From Volvox africanus (lineage: Eukaryota; Chlorophyta; Chlorophyceae; Chlamydomonadales; Volvocaceae), in NCBI GenBank assembly GCA_030268105.1, contig BSDZ01000020.1:1-64000 (forward strand): 64,000 nt of DNA. The letters are read 5' to 3'. The first letter of the stretch is position 1. Every line of letters begins with the position of its first letter. Position numbers and translations under genes: made by a program. Below the pieces are notes generated by a model. The model was given only the letters and a program-made list of their open reading frames with translations. It ran no database searches and was not told where the DNA came from. Of the stretch, positions 12,112 to 25,000 are shown one piece after another.

Positions 12112-13491
12112 GCCGGAATGATTTGGGTACAAAGGTGCCTGGCAAGATGAGCTTTCCACCGTCCGGAATATTCTCTGACCACGGCTTTTTCTTGGACTCG
12201 TCACACCAGTCGTCCATCCTGTGCTCGTTGTTGTTGTCGTCCTGGTATATCATTTCCTTAAACAGCTTGCCATCATTAAACTCCCGCACGCAGATCTTGC
12301 AGGGGTTATCGTCTTTCGCCAGTGTGAACATCAGGTTGCCCTTGCCATCCCACTCCCAAAGGGAATAAGGGTACGCCTAAGTGCATTGCAAGAGAGGGGG
12401 ACAAACCTCAAAAGCTGTTGCTAGCGCCATTATTCTGCCCCTCATAAGCACATCTCAAGACTATACACATGCCAGTGAGAGAGGGCGCTGCTCACATCAT
12501 AAGCATCTTGGATGTAGTCGATCAGATTGGAGATCCTCTCGTCATTCTCGTCGACTGGCTGGCAGATTCCATAGTGGTCGGCATTATAAAATTTGTTGAT
12601 GCCGTTGGACAGATGCGCCGATCCATCTTTGACGACCAGCTGCATGCCCAGCACCGGCTGGGAGAACAAGGGATCAGAGTGAGACAGCTACAGGGAGACA
12701 GACAAGCACGTCATCACAGAGCTTGCTTGCCGTTAGCAGAACCTCACCAGGTTTGTTTTCATCCGCTCAGCGAAACAAAGAGGGGTGAGGTTTGATTTAA
12801 CATTTGCGAACTTCGTTTGCAAAGCGCTGGACGACGTGTTGAAAACCTCTAACCAGGCAGTGAGGTTCCTATCTACACCGCCGCCGGCGATCCCCTGGAA
12901 GATGACATTGTCCACAATCGGATTCCTTGACCACTCCTCCAGGAGTGAGCCAGCGTGGGGAGTGCTGTAGTAGACGATTTTTTTTATGTTGTCAAAAAAT
13001 GCCTTAGCACGGTGCTTCTCCTTCGAATCATCGGACCCATTCGCCTTTACCAGGGCCTCCATCACCACTTGTTTCAGGATCAATCCGCCAAGGGAGTGGC
13101 CCACCAGCACCACCTGACGACCATCACCACCAATATTTACTGCTGGTCCGATCAGCATTTGCAACACCATTTCTGCGATGGTTCCCCAGTGGGTCACATC
13201 GTAATTGTGGTCGACCTTAAGCCTTGCATCGTAGTTGACGGACCAGATGTTGGCGCTGTCAAACGTGGCGCTGAGCCACTCCTTTGGCCAGCAGATCCGA
13301 GGGTTGGAGCCCGCTTCAGACAACCAGGTATGCCACCACGCTGCATTGGCCAACCTATCCTTGGTTTGTAGGCCGTGGAAAAAGAGGATATCCAGTTTTG
13401 GTTTCTTCCGCTTCGGGGCGTAGAGCGGGTACACGCCATAACTGTCACCGTTCCTCGCTTTTGCTCTTATACTTGGGTCAGGCTCCTGCAT
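12059..13491 (-). CDS. SERAC1-like alpha/beta-hydrolase (predicted serine esterase/lipase)
   Basis: The ATG at 13491 opens an exon of about 240 codons ending near 12750 (donor GTGAGG after MKTNL). Early LDILFFHGLQ is the first beta strand and oxyanion-hole region. VVLVGHSLGGLILKQ holds the GxSxG nucleophile Ser, and IVYYSTPHAGS follows, as in SERAC1/PGAP1-like esterases. The second exon (about 12651-12520) includes NADHYGICQPVDENDERI, where DHxxIC.P carries the expected catalytic His. A third exon (about 12380 onward) starts AYPYSLWEWDGKGNLMF and ends in KSFRQ. Beyond it lies a (TG)n microsatellite, either a short intron or read through, before a TAG at 12059-12061. The third exon's domain is unfamiliar to me. 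SERAC1 relatives act in phosphatidylglycerol remodelling or membrane trafficking, but the substrate here is unknown. Confidence 0.75.
12080..12109. repeat. (CA)n microsatellite
   Basis: About fifteen CA dinucleotides lie at the 3' end of the SERAC1-like gene. Read on the minus strand they encode alternating Val-Cys if not spliced out. Confidence 0.95.
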
Positions 13492-13499
13492 GCCAAACG

Positions 13500-14234
13500 T
13501 GTAAATTATCTAAATACTCATTGCGTGCGTGCCCGTCTCAAAAGAAAGGATGTCTTAGCACTGGTTAGAGGTATTTAAAATAATCGTTCCCTGTCCTCGG
13601 TAGCAGCAACTCAGGAATAATGCGAATGCCTAGATGCTAATACAAAGCATAGAACCCGGCTATTTCGACATACTGCTAAAATAACCAACAAGCCAATTTA
13701 AAAAGTGCAATACTAGTAGTGGCAATAGTATTCCATACAACAACAGCATCGATAACGGGCTGCCCCTTTGGCCAGGGGGGGTGGCGACATTCTAGGGTGA
13801 AGTCATCGCTCGCTCGCACGGGATCTGGACCGTTAGTTATAAGCAAGCAAGCGAGCACACCACCGCCTGCGTCAAATGCTGCCCGTCGCATTGCATCCCT
13901 TGCCGCACGGGGACTTTCAGACGCAGCGCTCATTGCGAGTGCCAGCTTACTCATGTCACAACATCGCGCGAACTACGCGCACAACTTACTGGGTTATCTT
14001 TCGACCGCCCAGGAATCTCTTGCGGAGCAGACAGGGCCTGACCCATTCGATCGAATGCCTATCGCCGGTGCTCTGAGGTTGGCGACTGGAGCAGCAAAGA
14101 ACGTGTCTACCCGATTTTACGCTTTCCCGGTTTTAGTCCGTTATAGGGCCAACGAGGGTCGAGCCTGGAAATGGGCGTGGCCACCGTACCGTAAGCACAG
14201 TACCATGGCTACATGCGGTAAATAAGGTGTACAT
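13500..14234. other. No gene recognised
   Basis: Open frames occur on both strands (plus 13719-14225 and minus 13954-13676), but neither shows a recognisable domain and neither has clear splice structure. The right end carries one copy of the TACAT target duplication (14230-14234) of the solo LTR. Confidence 0.5.
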
Positions 14235-15067
14235 TGTTGTACCTCTCCTTCGGGTTTGCTCATAGATATCTGCGCGTCTGAAGGATTTCGATACCAATGC
14301 GCGAGCACTTGCAAGTACAGCAAGGCAATCGAGAGCAAACAGGGACAGCGGAAGACTTCAAGACAAGAAGAGATATAACTTACAATAATACAGACCGAAG
14401 CGATGCAATGGATGTAATCGCCGTCAGCGCCGGAAGCAAGCAGTCATCACGCGGCGGTGGCAAGCGAAGTTCAGGCTTAGCTCGGGCTAAGTATGAAAGC
14501 GGTTAGCAATAATGATATTGAACACAGAAGTCTTCTCCGGTATCAAAATGTCTTGGTTTACTCAACCGTCCTCGCATCTGTTATACTCGCAGCATCGCTA
14601 CGCCGTACAATTTAAACTAGGAGGCCGATCCTAAGTGTGACAAGCCTACTGCGTATAGGCGATGTTCATGTATAACAACCGATAAGCCTTTCCGACATTC
14701 GCATGATGCAAGGGTCCGAATAACGATATTCGGGTGCAAGGCATGTATCGCGACGAGTGCGGCGTTCCCGACGTATGCCATAATGATGTAATATTATAGC
14801 AAATAATATTACTTATCGCTCCATAGCATGAGCACAATGCGCTTCTCAATAATTCGGGATTTCATGCATGTTAGGCGGATCAGCCATGATGCAATGAGAT
14901 ATGTCGCGATGTATGATAGTAACATGCCAAACATATATAAATGTATGCAAATACATTTATGTTCATGCAAGTTCATTCATATTTATCATGCATTCATCAA
15001 GTCGGCACATCGCCTTGTAGCGTCGCATTGACCTACACATTGGCGGGAAACGAATCGTAGCACAACA
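14235..15067 (-). mobile_element. Solo LTR of a Ty3/gypsy chromovirus
   Basis: This 833-bp segment is the reverse complement of the LTRs at 19793-20619 and 26443-27266, with the same TGTTGT...ACAACA ends, but it is more diverged. The pentamer TACAT flanks it on both sides (14230-14234 and 15068-15072), a perfect target-site duplication. This is the expected product of recombination between the two LTRs of a full element. Confidence 0.93.
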
Positions 15068-16221
15068 TACATGGTATGGTGGTCGCGGTTCTGCTGGACC
15101 CGACGCCATGACTGAGTGCCGAAAGAAATGATAATGTTTCCTGGGACAATAGACGAATGCTTGGAACATGCCCAGTCGCATATTCAGCGAAATGCTGCAT
15201 CTGAGCTTTGCACATGTCTGTGCAGTGGCCGACCAAAGCGCTTGATTGCCGAAATATTATATTAGAGGCAAGTATCTGAAATTCGGGTAACATGACCAGA
15301 GGATGAAAAGCGATGCAACGAACTTGCTCGACCTTCAGGTGAGCCAACAGAAAGTAGCGGTCTAATATACCCTTGCTTCGCTTCTAAAAGGCACAACATG
15401 GCAGTAAGTTCAAACAACCAAACATAGATGAAATAGTGTGAAAGAAAACCCCATGGGAATACCAAAAAGGAAGATCTTTTTCCAGCCACTATTTGGGCCT
15501 GTTGCTGCCCTAGTTTCCCGCCACCCACCCGAACCTTTCGCAGCAACATGCCTGGCTCGGCCCAGCGGACCATTGCTTTACGAGTTGCAACAGACTATAG
15601 CGGAAAGATCTTCAATCAGACATGCTGGTGCCATTTGTCCCGCCCCAACAGCTCCCCGAACACTCTTCCGTCCAGGCCTCACTTTGCGAGCCAGCAGGGA
15701 ATTGCAGTCTCATAGTGATTTCGGACCTCTCCCTGACCATGCATGCCTTTCCGGGACTACGGGCGGGGGTGCGCGCGCAGCTGGTGCTTGACGGGTACTC
15801 CGGAGGAACTCGGCTACCAGTGCTGCATTCAGCTGTGTTGTGCGGCGTGCGCCTGTGTCTCCTCAGGCTGTGCCGGTGTGGCCGCGCCCGATTGCGCCTT
15901 CAGGAGCTTCGTTTCACGGAGCTAAGAGTAGTCCCGGCTCTGCAGCAGTGAAGGCCCATTGGCAGTACGGCATATAACACGGCATATTAGGTCGTCCCAT
16001 TTTCCCACCCGCACCCTGCAACTCAGCAAGCCGCTTTCTCACTATTGTACATACCTACTTCATGTAAAGCCCCACCCCCGGGGTTTCCTTATCGGCAGAT
16101 AGGGTGGCAGATACCACTCGTTTCTGCAGGTGAGCACCGCATATGCACGTGTGAATGCTTCAGAAGACGGAGTGCTTTAATTGGATATACATATAGAAAC
16201 CCACACCACCTCCTTGCCCGT
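15068..16221. other. No gene recognised
   Basis: A plus-strand open frame at 15622-15951 (PQQLPEHSSVQASLCEPAG and a Leu/Arg-rich tail) could be an exon, but I do not recognise it. Nothing else stands out. Confidence 0.45.
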
Positions 16222-16513
16222 TGCCCCCTGCCCCCCCCAGGTGCGGTGACGCGCGACGCCGTGTCCGCCCTGAGCCAGCTGGAGCTGTGTCTGGCCTACC
16301 AGCGGCACTGGTGCGAGCACAAGCCCTCCATCACGGTGACGGTCCGCGAGGAGGAGTGGATGGAGGTCGGAGCCTGGGTCTACCGCCACTTCGATGAGCT
16401 GTCAGGTGGGGAGGTGGGGGCCTGGGCCTACCGCCACTTCAGTGAGCTGTCAGGTGGGGAGGTGGGGGCCTGGGCCTACCGCCACTTCGGTGAGCTGTCA
16501 GGTGGGGAAGAGG
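16222..16513 (+). pseudogene. Duplicated ribonucleotide reductase exon with expanded 3' end
   Basis: Bases 16241-16405 are identical, base for base as far as I can read, to the 165-bp exon at 45279-45115 (minus) of the class II reductase. The identity extends into both introns: the polypyrimidine tract with its CAG acceptor before it, and GTGGGGAGGTGGGG after it. The last 48 bp (encoding VGAWVYRHFDELSGGE) are then repeated twice more, with small changes (FSEL and FGEL in place of FDEL). There are no neighbouring reductase exons, so this is an orphan copy. It reads as an open frame that continues into an AC/AT microsatellite. Confidence 0.92.
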
Positions 16514-16527
16514 AATCGAGACATATT

Positions 16528-16575
16528 ATAACACACACATACATATATACACACACACACACATATATATATATT
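16528..16575. repeat. AC/AT dinucleotide microsatellite
   Basis: Alternating ACAC, ATAT and ACACAC runs follow directly after the expanded orphan exon. Confidence 0.9.
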
Positions 16576-16629
16576 GTTCGGAATGAAACAAATACATATG
16601 TGTATTCTCTACAATTTGGTGTGTGCTGA

Positions 16630-17455
16630 GGGCAAAGGCAGGCTATTCAGTATTCACTACAATTGATCGAACGGCACGGGGGTTTGGTGCCTGTTTCGTT
16701 TAGGTGGTACGTTGTACATGCCGTGTGAAGGTAAGGGCATTGAATTCCGAAGAACACACGAGGGGTTGTGGTTCCGAGAAGCACTATATCACATCGCATA
16801 TAGTTGGCTGTTTCGATTTCGCTTCTGACATGCAGTGCGACAAGGTCTGGATATATGACATATGAGTGCCACTGTCATCGCTCTCCAGGTAACCAAGCCA
16901 TTGCAACAAACGAGTGGTTGGAAAGCGTTCAGACTGTGTCGTACTAGCTCTATTTGAGCCGTACATTCTGTCAAGGCACATGACGCGGTGTGCAATGTTG
17001 GCCGCAATACATAATCACCTTTGTTTTTATACCTGAGGGAAGTAGCGGCTGAGAGGATGTGGGTCATGACATGCTCGTCAGTGTCCGTGTGTGAACCCAT
17101 GTATCTTTATTTCGTTGTTAGCTGGAAATCTTTGCTGCTGAGCTCTACCTGGAAATGGTATAAATGGATGTGCATGGTGTGTTTCCATTAGATGACGATT
17201 ATTGGCATGAACCACGCAAACGCACAAAACCATGCTAGGCAAGATGCTTAACGCCCGGAAAAGATGCATCGCGACCCTCACAATGTTACACGCAACTAAC
17301 GAACTGGTCTCCCAACCACAGGGAGATAAGAGACCTCAGGCCGTACAGATGTCTAACGGTTAGGGCCCAATATATAAAAGTAAAGGAGCAACACAGGTCT
17401 GGCCGAAGGTCTCTGACCCTTTACATCACTCCCACGCGGGCAGACCACCTTGCGG
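16630..17455. other. No gene recognised
   Basis: Short frames only, on both strands. No domain or repeat stands out. Confidence 0.5.
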
Positions 17456-17991
17456 GTCCTTCAGCAACCAGTTAGCGCACCCCCATGCCGCGCACACTTC
17501 TCAAACAAACTGCCGCAATGGCAGCGCCTTGGCCAGGCCATCAGCCACCATGTCCGCGGACTTGACATACAGAAACGAAATCTCGCCACGACAGAACGCT
17601 TGCACACAAAGTGGTGCTGCACGTCAATGTGCTTTGCCCTCACAGATGTAATCGGGTTGTTGGCCAGCCTGATCGCCGCTTGGTTGTCACACTTGATCGG
17701 CACACTCGAAACACCTAGCTGTAAATCTTGAGCCAGGTGACGGTACCACAGCGCAGCGGCACTTGACATGTACTCGGCCTTTACTGCAGCGGCACTTGAC
17801 ATGTACTCGGCCTCTGCCATCGACGTGGCAACCGTCGGCTGTAGGCGACTAGACCAGCTCACTGCATCCCCCGTAATCAAAAACACGTAGCTAGTGGAGG
17901 ACCGCCTCGTGTTGACACAGGCGGCGTAGTCCGAATCACAGTAGCCGTGCAGGGCTCCCGCGCCGGACTTGGCCGTAAAGACAATGCCTAC
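17456..17991 (-). pseudogene. Ty1/Copia pol remnant (RNase H domain)
   Basis: On the minus strand, GYCDSDYAACVNTRRSSTSY, then VSWSSRLQPTVATSMAEAEY, then IKCDNQAAIRLANNP and RAKHIDVQHHF form the RNase H domain at the C-terminus of Copia polyproteins, with its Asp, Glu and Asp catalytic residues. A 33-bp tandem duplication (about 17754-17819) repeats AEYMSSAAA, which a working enzyme lacks. The frame degrades after about 17560. No reverse transcriptase, integrase, gag or LTR is present. The right edge coincides exactly with the CACTA-type terminal repeat at 17992, and the missing upstream Copia sequence is not found on the far side of that transposon. Confidence 0.9.
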
Positions 17992-18430
17992 CACTATAAC
18001 AAGGAATTCGTGCGTTAGCTCGCGTTAGGCTCGCGTTAGGGACCCCTAACGCAAGCCTAACGCAAGCTTAACGCGAACTAACGCGAGCTAACGCAAAGCC
18101 TAACGCAAATCAAACGCATTGCGTTATTGTTTGTGTATCGCTAACGCAATCCTAACGCACCTAACGCAATCGCAAATAAACGTTTTTGGGAGGGAACGAA
18201 AATGTTTGCGTTTACTTTGCGTTAGCTAACGCAACCGAACGTGAACTTACGCAATGTCAAACGCACCCACATAGATTCTAAGGTGTGCGTTAGGCCTAAC
18301 GCAACGCAAGCGTTAGAGACCCATACGCAAGCAAAAATACATAGCGTGCATGGAAGTTAACGCACTTAATGTTCTCTAACGCACAATATACGCACGCCTA
18401 ACGCGCATTAACGCATGCGAACGTATGCTG
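17992..18430. repeat. Left terminal and subterminal repeat array, TAACGC motif
   Basis: By eye, about twenty copies of TAACGC or its complement GCGTTA occur here in both orientations, often as CTAACGCAA or CGCGTTAGG. The motif is far rarer in the interior of the element. Confidence 0.85.
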
Positions 18431-19045
18431 CGAATAATGCGTACACAGCTAGCAGTTGTGGGTTGCGTAAAAGTTTTATACGCATGTAACTAACATATTC
18501 GCACGCTTTCGCAAGGTCTTACGCGTGCGATAGCAACATTCGCGCCACTTTCGCTTTGCGTACGAGGCAGCCTCGCATTCCTGCTCACTGCAACTACTTT
18601 TGGTCGTTCTGGTTATTTCTTTACTGTTTCAGTTATCGTTCTTGTTATTGTTTGCTGTTTTGCCCACCCGCTGCAGAATTATTTTTGTGTGTACGGAAAC
18701 CATCCTGTCATAATGTACGTAGCTGTTATGAAGAATATCAATAGGATTTCAGTTTTGATAGATGAAGATATTTCAGGCAATAATTTACAGCTCATTATTC
18801 GGAAAGCATCCAGGTAAGCAGCCATTGGTGAGTGACTACCCATTAATTCAACGAAACAATCAAATTTCTACACATCCAATCCTGCCAATCAAATTTTGTT
18901 TATGAGTTAAATAATCATTTGTACCATGCACCAATCATTTCAATCATCATTAGGTACATACATCCTAACTTCATCTGCCACCGCACATTTAGCAGCCCGC
19001 TCTAACATAAGCTTAGAAACAAACATGATAGATGTTAGTTCTATC
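18431..19045. other. Transposon interior, no gene recognised
   Basis: AT-rich sequence between the subterminal array and the end of the internal gene. It would be downstream of the minus-strand internal gene and may hold its 3' UTR. Confidence 0.5.
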
Positions 19046-19047
19046 TA

Positions 19048-22000
19048 ATAGTCTTCTATTTCACTATCGTCGTTGTCGTCGTCCTCTCGCGCACTGGTGG
19101 CATCATCTGGTCGTCCTCATTCCTCTCGTCCTTGCTCACCAAAAGGAAAATTATACTTATTTACATGCATATATATAAAGGTAAATTAAGCCGACACGAC
19201 CCAGCAATCATTTTCGGTTACGAGATTTTTAATCATGTCTAGGATGGGCAGTGCTTCTAGGTACTATGTATGTGGACACTTTGTTACCTGTTTCTTCTTA
19301 CTCCCTGAGCTCCCACGTTGACGTCGTGCCCGTGTACATCGCACATCTTCCGAAGCACTCTTGACCTTTATCAGTCGAAACAACACATATTAGAATATTA
19401 CATTCATACAAGCAGGAAATTAAGACAACAAGCTGAACTCAGGAAATTTACCTTCTTTCGCCGGTGGTCGTAACTGTCATTATTGTCGTCACCGTCCGTA
19501 GACTTGTCTTCCACCGGCACCTGCTGGTCCAAAATACGTGAAGGGACTAGGTAGTGATAGCAAATATAATTAAAAAGTAATTAATGTCGGGCCTCAATAT
19601 AATGTACCTTTCTTTTGATGCCCGTGCTTGTCCGTCTCACTTTCGTGGATGGCCGCACATCGCCGTCGTTTGTTACCTTCAAGGGCCACTGTTAACATAC
19701 ATATAGGATTTTAGAAATTATAAGCTTATATTTTCTATTTAAAAAGAGAAAAACAAATCGACGTATACCACATCAAACCACAAAGCACGCAGTGTTGTGC
19801 TATGGTTCGTTTCCCGCCGATGTGTAGGTCGATGCGACCCTACAAGGCGAAGTGCTATTGTGATGAACACATTGCATATGAATGAATCTGCATGATATAA
19901 ATGTATTCGTGTACATTTATATATGCATTTGGCAGGTTGTCATTATCCATCGCGACATCGCATCATGGCAAATCCGCCTAGCATGCATGAAAGCCCGAAG
20001 CATTGAAGTGCGCATTATGCTCGTGCTACGAAACAATAGGTACTATTATCTGATATAATATTACTTCATTAAAGCACACATTGAGAGCGCCGCACTCGTC
20101 GTGATACATGCCCTGCAACCGGATATCGTTATCCGGACCCTTGCATCATGCGAATGCCGGAAAGGCTTATACGTTGTTATACGTAGACATCGCCTTTACG
20201 CAGTAGGGTTGTCACATCTAGGATTGGCCTCCTGATGTGAATCGTACGGCATGGCGATGCTGCGAGTATAACAGATGCGAGGACGGCTAAGCAAGATAAG
20301 ACATTCGATACCGGAGAACACTCGTGTGTTCTATATTACTATTGCTATACGCTATTCTACTTAGCCCGAGCTAAGCCTGAACTTCGCTAATCACCGCCGC
20401 CACGTGATGATTGCTTGCTTCCGGCGCTGACGGCGATTTCGTCCATTGCATCGTTCCGACCTGTAAGACTGTAAGTTATATCTCTCTTCGTCTTGAAGTC
20501 TTCCGCTGTCTCTGTTTGCTCTCGCTTGCCTTGCTGTACTTGCAAGTGCTCGCGCATCGGTGTCGAAAGTCTCCAGACGTGCAGATACTTATGAGCAAAC
20601 GCGAACGAGAGGTACAACAATTTGGTATCGAGACAGGTTCGTTGCCTAACTGTCTCTCTTTGTCAAATCGGAAGTAGGTTCTTTCTATGGCGAGTTCCAG
20701 CGACGAACCACGAGGACCGCTAGATACTTTTTCCGAAGACCTAGGCCGCGCCGTTTTGGACGCCGCCGCTCCCGGTTTGTAATTGTTTAATTGCTTTTAC
20801 TTAGATTGCTGCACTTGTTGTGTAAGTGTACGCTCTGAGTCGCAGGTAATCTCAGTGCACCGGCATTGCTTGCTGCGGCGACTGAGACCCGCTTTCGTCC
20901 GGACCAGTTGGCGACTCTCATTGCCCAAACTACGGAGATCAGGACTCAGCTGGGCAAGTACTTGCTGAGTTTACTGAATCTTCTCAAGAGTACTGTCGGT
21001 AGGCTCACCGAATCGCTTTGTACTCTTGCCGTTGCGATAGAAGTCGGCTTCTATTACGCAAACCTAGGGTATCATTTCGTACTCCATGTCCGCGGAATAC
21101 GACGATACGCCGCACACTAGCCTAGCTAGCCAACCCGATTTTGTTGTGGCTGCTAGAGCAATGGATAGAGGTCTTGAGACTGTTGGCGCGCGAGCCACTC
21201 AAGAGCCCCTTTTCCTTCAGACCCCTGCTCACTTAATTGTGCCGCATTCAGCAGTGAACACGAATATGGACAACACTGCTGGACCAAGGGTTCTGCCATT
21301 ACCTCAAGCTCGAGGGCATGATGACATCCCTGAGGTGATGAGATTGTCGATTCCCGTTCCTAGGCTCAATATTTCGCTGACCGACAAGACACCAGGGCAT
21401 AGCATAGCCGATGCAACTCGTGCGTACGTGCGTGACGCTAAAAAGTATCTCCAGGCTGTTCATGGTGGCGATAATGACGGTATCAGGTGTCTCTTTGTTG
21501 GTAACACCCTCGAGGGCTCAGCGAAGGACTGGTATCGCAATTGGACCAACGCCCGGGGCAACTATACTTTTGACGAGTTGGTCGCCGCTTTGCTCGCACG
21601 ATTCGCTACTGAGGTTCAAGCACGCGATGTGGAAGCTCGTAAGGTTTTGGCAGCCGGTAGCTACCACATGCGTCGGGATGAAAATGTACCTGCGTACCAG
21701 TCACGCTTCGAAGCACTTGTGACTCCCATTGCTGACCTCACTGAATCCGAGCGTGTCTTTTGGTTTAGGCGAGGCCTGACGAAACTTTTGGCTAAATGGT
21801 GCGCTACTGACTTGGTTGGAGCGCAGATCAAGTCGTATGATGCTTTGGTCGCTTTTGCTAAGGGCACGGAGATACGACTCCTTGCCGGTGAGGAAGAAGT
21901 CAAGTCTGCCCCTCGTGCAAATGCCGTGCAAGTGCAGGATCCGCTTGGGGAAGCCGTAGCTCTTGACCAGGACTTCGGAGTGACCCGCCCCACGCCTACT

Positions 22001-25000
22001 GCCGCGACGTGACGCAGCAACCTGCAACGCCAGGCGCGCGGGGGCGCTAGCTCGGGTGTCCGTGGGTCAGGAGGAGCTGGTCCGAGCTCGGACCCGGCTA
22101 AAAACAGGAAGCGTGGTGGTGCACCGTCGACGGCAGCCGCACAGCGTTCCGACCCCATTGCAAAGCGGACTCGCACGGACGACACGTATATGCCAAAATG
22201 GAATTGCAATCGTTCCGAATTCGAGCGTCGGAAATTGGCCAACGTTTGTCTACGGTGTGCGGAGAGCCATTCCACGAAGGATTGCCCTCTAATGCCGCCG
22301 TTTGTACCTCAGCCGAAATAGGGGCTTGCCCGGGTTCCTGCGGAGGGGGCACCACCTGGGATTTCTGAACTAACGCGTGGTCGGTGGTCATCCTTACGGC
22401 CAGCCGTTAAGGCATTGTTGCCTTGTGTACTTGGACACATCGAGCGAGTCATTGCACGACGCATCACGCTTGACGGACGCACGGGACTTCTCTGCTTCGA
22501 CCCATTTTGTAATTTGTTTACACCTCGCCGTCCCCTGTCGTCTATCGATCTGTCTAACCACGTGGTTTTGTTCATCCCCTCGTCTCTGCGTGAGATGTCG
22601 GAACAGTTGGCCATATACAGGAGGTGTAGGCGTCAATATCCAGGCACCGCCGCATGTGTTTTGCTCCCCGCTTTCTGTCGGCGCAAGGCAGAGGCATCGT
22701 TAAGGGGTATGCGGCATGTCCACAGGTTCAAGCCGGGCACCGTTTTGTTTAATGGTGTGGATCGGGAGGGTATGCTGGCTCCGTGGCCAAGCACATCCTA
22801 CTCGGTTGACGTTTGGTACGAAGCTCCTGACGGGGGTGCCGTAGGTTACGGACCCGCCCTAAGTGCACTGACGTTGTCTGCTGGGCAGTCGCTCGTAGAT
22901 AACCGTGTCCCTGTGGTTCAGATCGGTTTGAATGGCCGTACTCTGAAGGCACTTGTTGACACCGGTGCCAGCGACGACTTCATCTCTGTCGCAGAGGTGA
23001 ATGCGCTGGGGTTGTCCCCAGAGTCGTCTGATTGTCCACAGGTTACCCTTGCTGACGGGGGTAAGCATCCCATCGTGGGCAGGATTACCCTTAGCCTATC
23101 GATAGGCCCTTTGCGTGTTGTGACCCAGCCGTACGTGCTGCAGGGCTTAGCAGAGACTGCACCGTACATAATAGGGTCGTCGACATTACGGCAGTACCGC
23201 GCGTGCATCGACATGGAGACCGCAACCCTGCATATGTGCAAGGGTACTCTGTCGATTAAGGTACCTTTCCTGTCGTTCGAACATGTCACACCAAAGGAGG
23301 GCGAAACTGAGGCGGTGCCTATGGTTAATTTCGCTGTGACCGCAATGGCTGCGTGAATCAAACCAGAGCTAGTCGGGCGTAAGGAGGCCGTCCGTTTGTT
23401 ACGGAAGGGTGCCCACAGACTGCTTTTAAGGCCGCGGGTGAGCTGTTGTGTCACCACCGCGCAGATTTCTGTGGATCCTGAGGTTGAGGCCCTACTGTCG
23501 CAGTATGAGGACGTCTTTAAAGATATCCCTGGCCTACCACCTATGCGTCCTGTTGATCACACAATCCCTCTCATGCCTGGAGCGCAGCCTACGGCCTGGC
23601 CAATGTACAGGTTGAGTCCATTGGAGCTGGACGAGGTGAAGCACCAGGTGACGGATTTGCTTGCGAAGGGTATGATACGCCCCAGCACATCCCCGTATTC
23701 TGCACCGATTTTGTTTGTCGGTAAGAAGGATGGGACCTTGCGCATGTGCATTGATTACCGGGGGTTAAATGCGAATACGGTGAAAAATCGCTACCCTTTG
23801 CCACGCGTTGACGACCTGTTGGATAAGCTGAAGGGCTCGGCTTATTTTTCCTCAATTGACTTACAACAGGGCTACAATCAGATTCGCATCGCTGCCTCTG
23901 ATATCCCGAAAACCGCTTCTCGGACGCCCTTCGGTCACTTTGAGTATACGGTCCTATCGTTTGGTTTGACTAATGCCCCGGCGACGTTTCAGGCGGTTAT
24001 GGACCGAATGTTTAGGCCGTTTATCGACAGGTTCGTTGTTTGCTACCTGGATGACATCTTGGTATATTCTAAGACGCGCGAGGAGCACTTGGAGCATCTT
24101 CGGCTCGTGCTCGACGTTATGAGGCGGGAGCAATTGTTTGCTAAACGCGCCAAATGCTTTTGGGCGCAGCCTCAGGTGGAATATTTGGGCCACATTGTGT
24201 CGGCCACCGGTGTGAAGATGGACCCGCGGAAGGTCGCCGTGGTTCGCGATTGGCCCGCGCCTCAGAACCTCACGGAGCTGCGTAAGTTCCTTGGCTTGAC
24301 CAATTATTTTCGAAAGTTCATTGAAAAATATTCCATCATTGCGGCCCCGCTTACTAACTTAACTCGCAAAGGCGTTTTCGTTTCGCTCGAGTCGTGGACG
24401 TCGCAATGCCAGCGGGCATTCGAAGAGCTCAAACGAATCGTTGCCGAAGATGTCACCCTTGCATTCCCTGATTACTCGTTGCCATTTCGTGTTGAGGTAG
24501 TGTCTGATGCCTCAATATTTGGAAGCGGCGCTGTATTGTTACAGGAAGGGCGACCGATCGCCTTCACGAGTATGAAGTTTTCTGGTGCGGAAATTCGCTA
24601 CACCACCGGGGAACAGGAGCTTCTGGCCGTGCTGCATGCTTTAAAGGAATGGCGCTGTTACCTCGAGGGACGCCCGTTTACTTTAAAGACTGACCACAAG
24701 CCCCTAACGTTTTTGCAAAGCGTTCCGACGTTGAACCGCCGTCAAGCTAGGTGGATGGAATATCTAGCTAGGTTCAACTGCACCTGGGAGTATATTTCTG
24801 GTAAATTGAATATTGCCGATGCTCTCAGTCGACATCCGTCGCTACACGCTGCAATTTTGGCAGCGCCCGTCGTGCGCCCGTGTAGCGAGGAGGTACTGAT
24901 CGCGACGGACCTCGCGGAGCGGTTGAAGGTTGCCTACAACGCAGACGCCTGGTTTGCGGACCCGGCTAATGTAGAAAACCTTCGCAAGCAGAATGGCCTT

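Noticed and set aside
16045..16629. A 194-codon plus-strand frame as a real gene
   Set aside because: Its only recognisable part is the duplicated reductase exon, with its intronic acceptor and donor read through, and it runs into a microsatellite.
17992..18560. TAACGC-rich block as an origin or centromere satellite
   Set aside because: The same motif block, inverted, lies at 29900-30306 and both end in the same CACTA terminus, so it belongs to the transposon.
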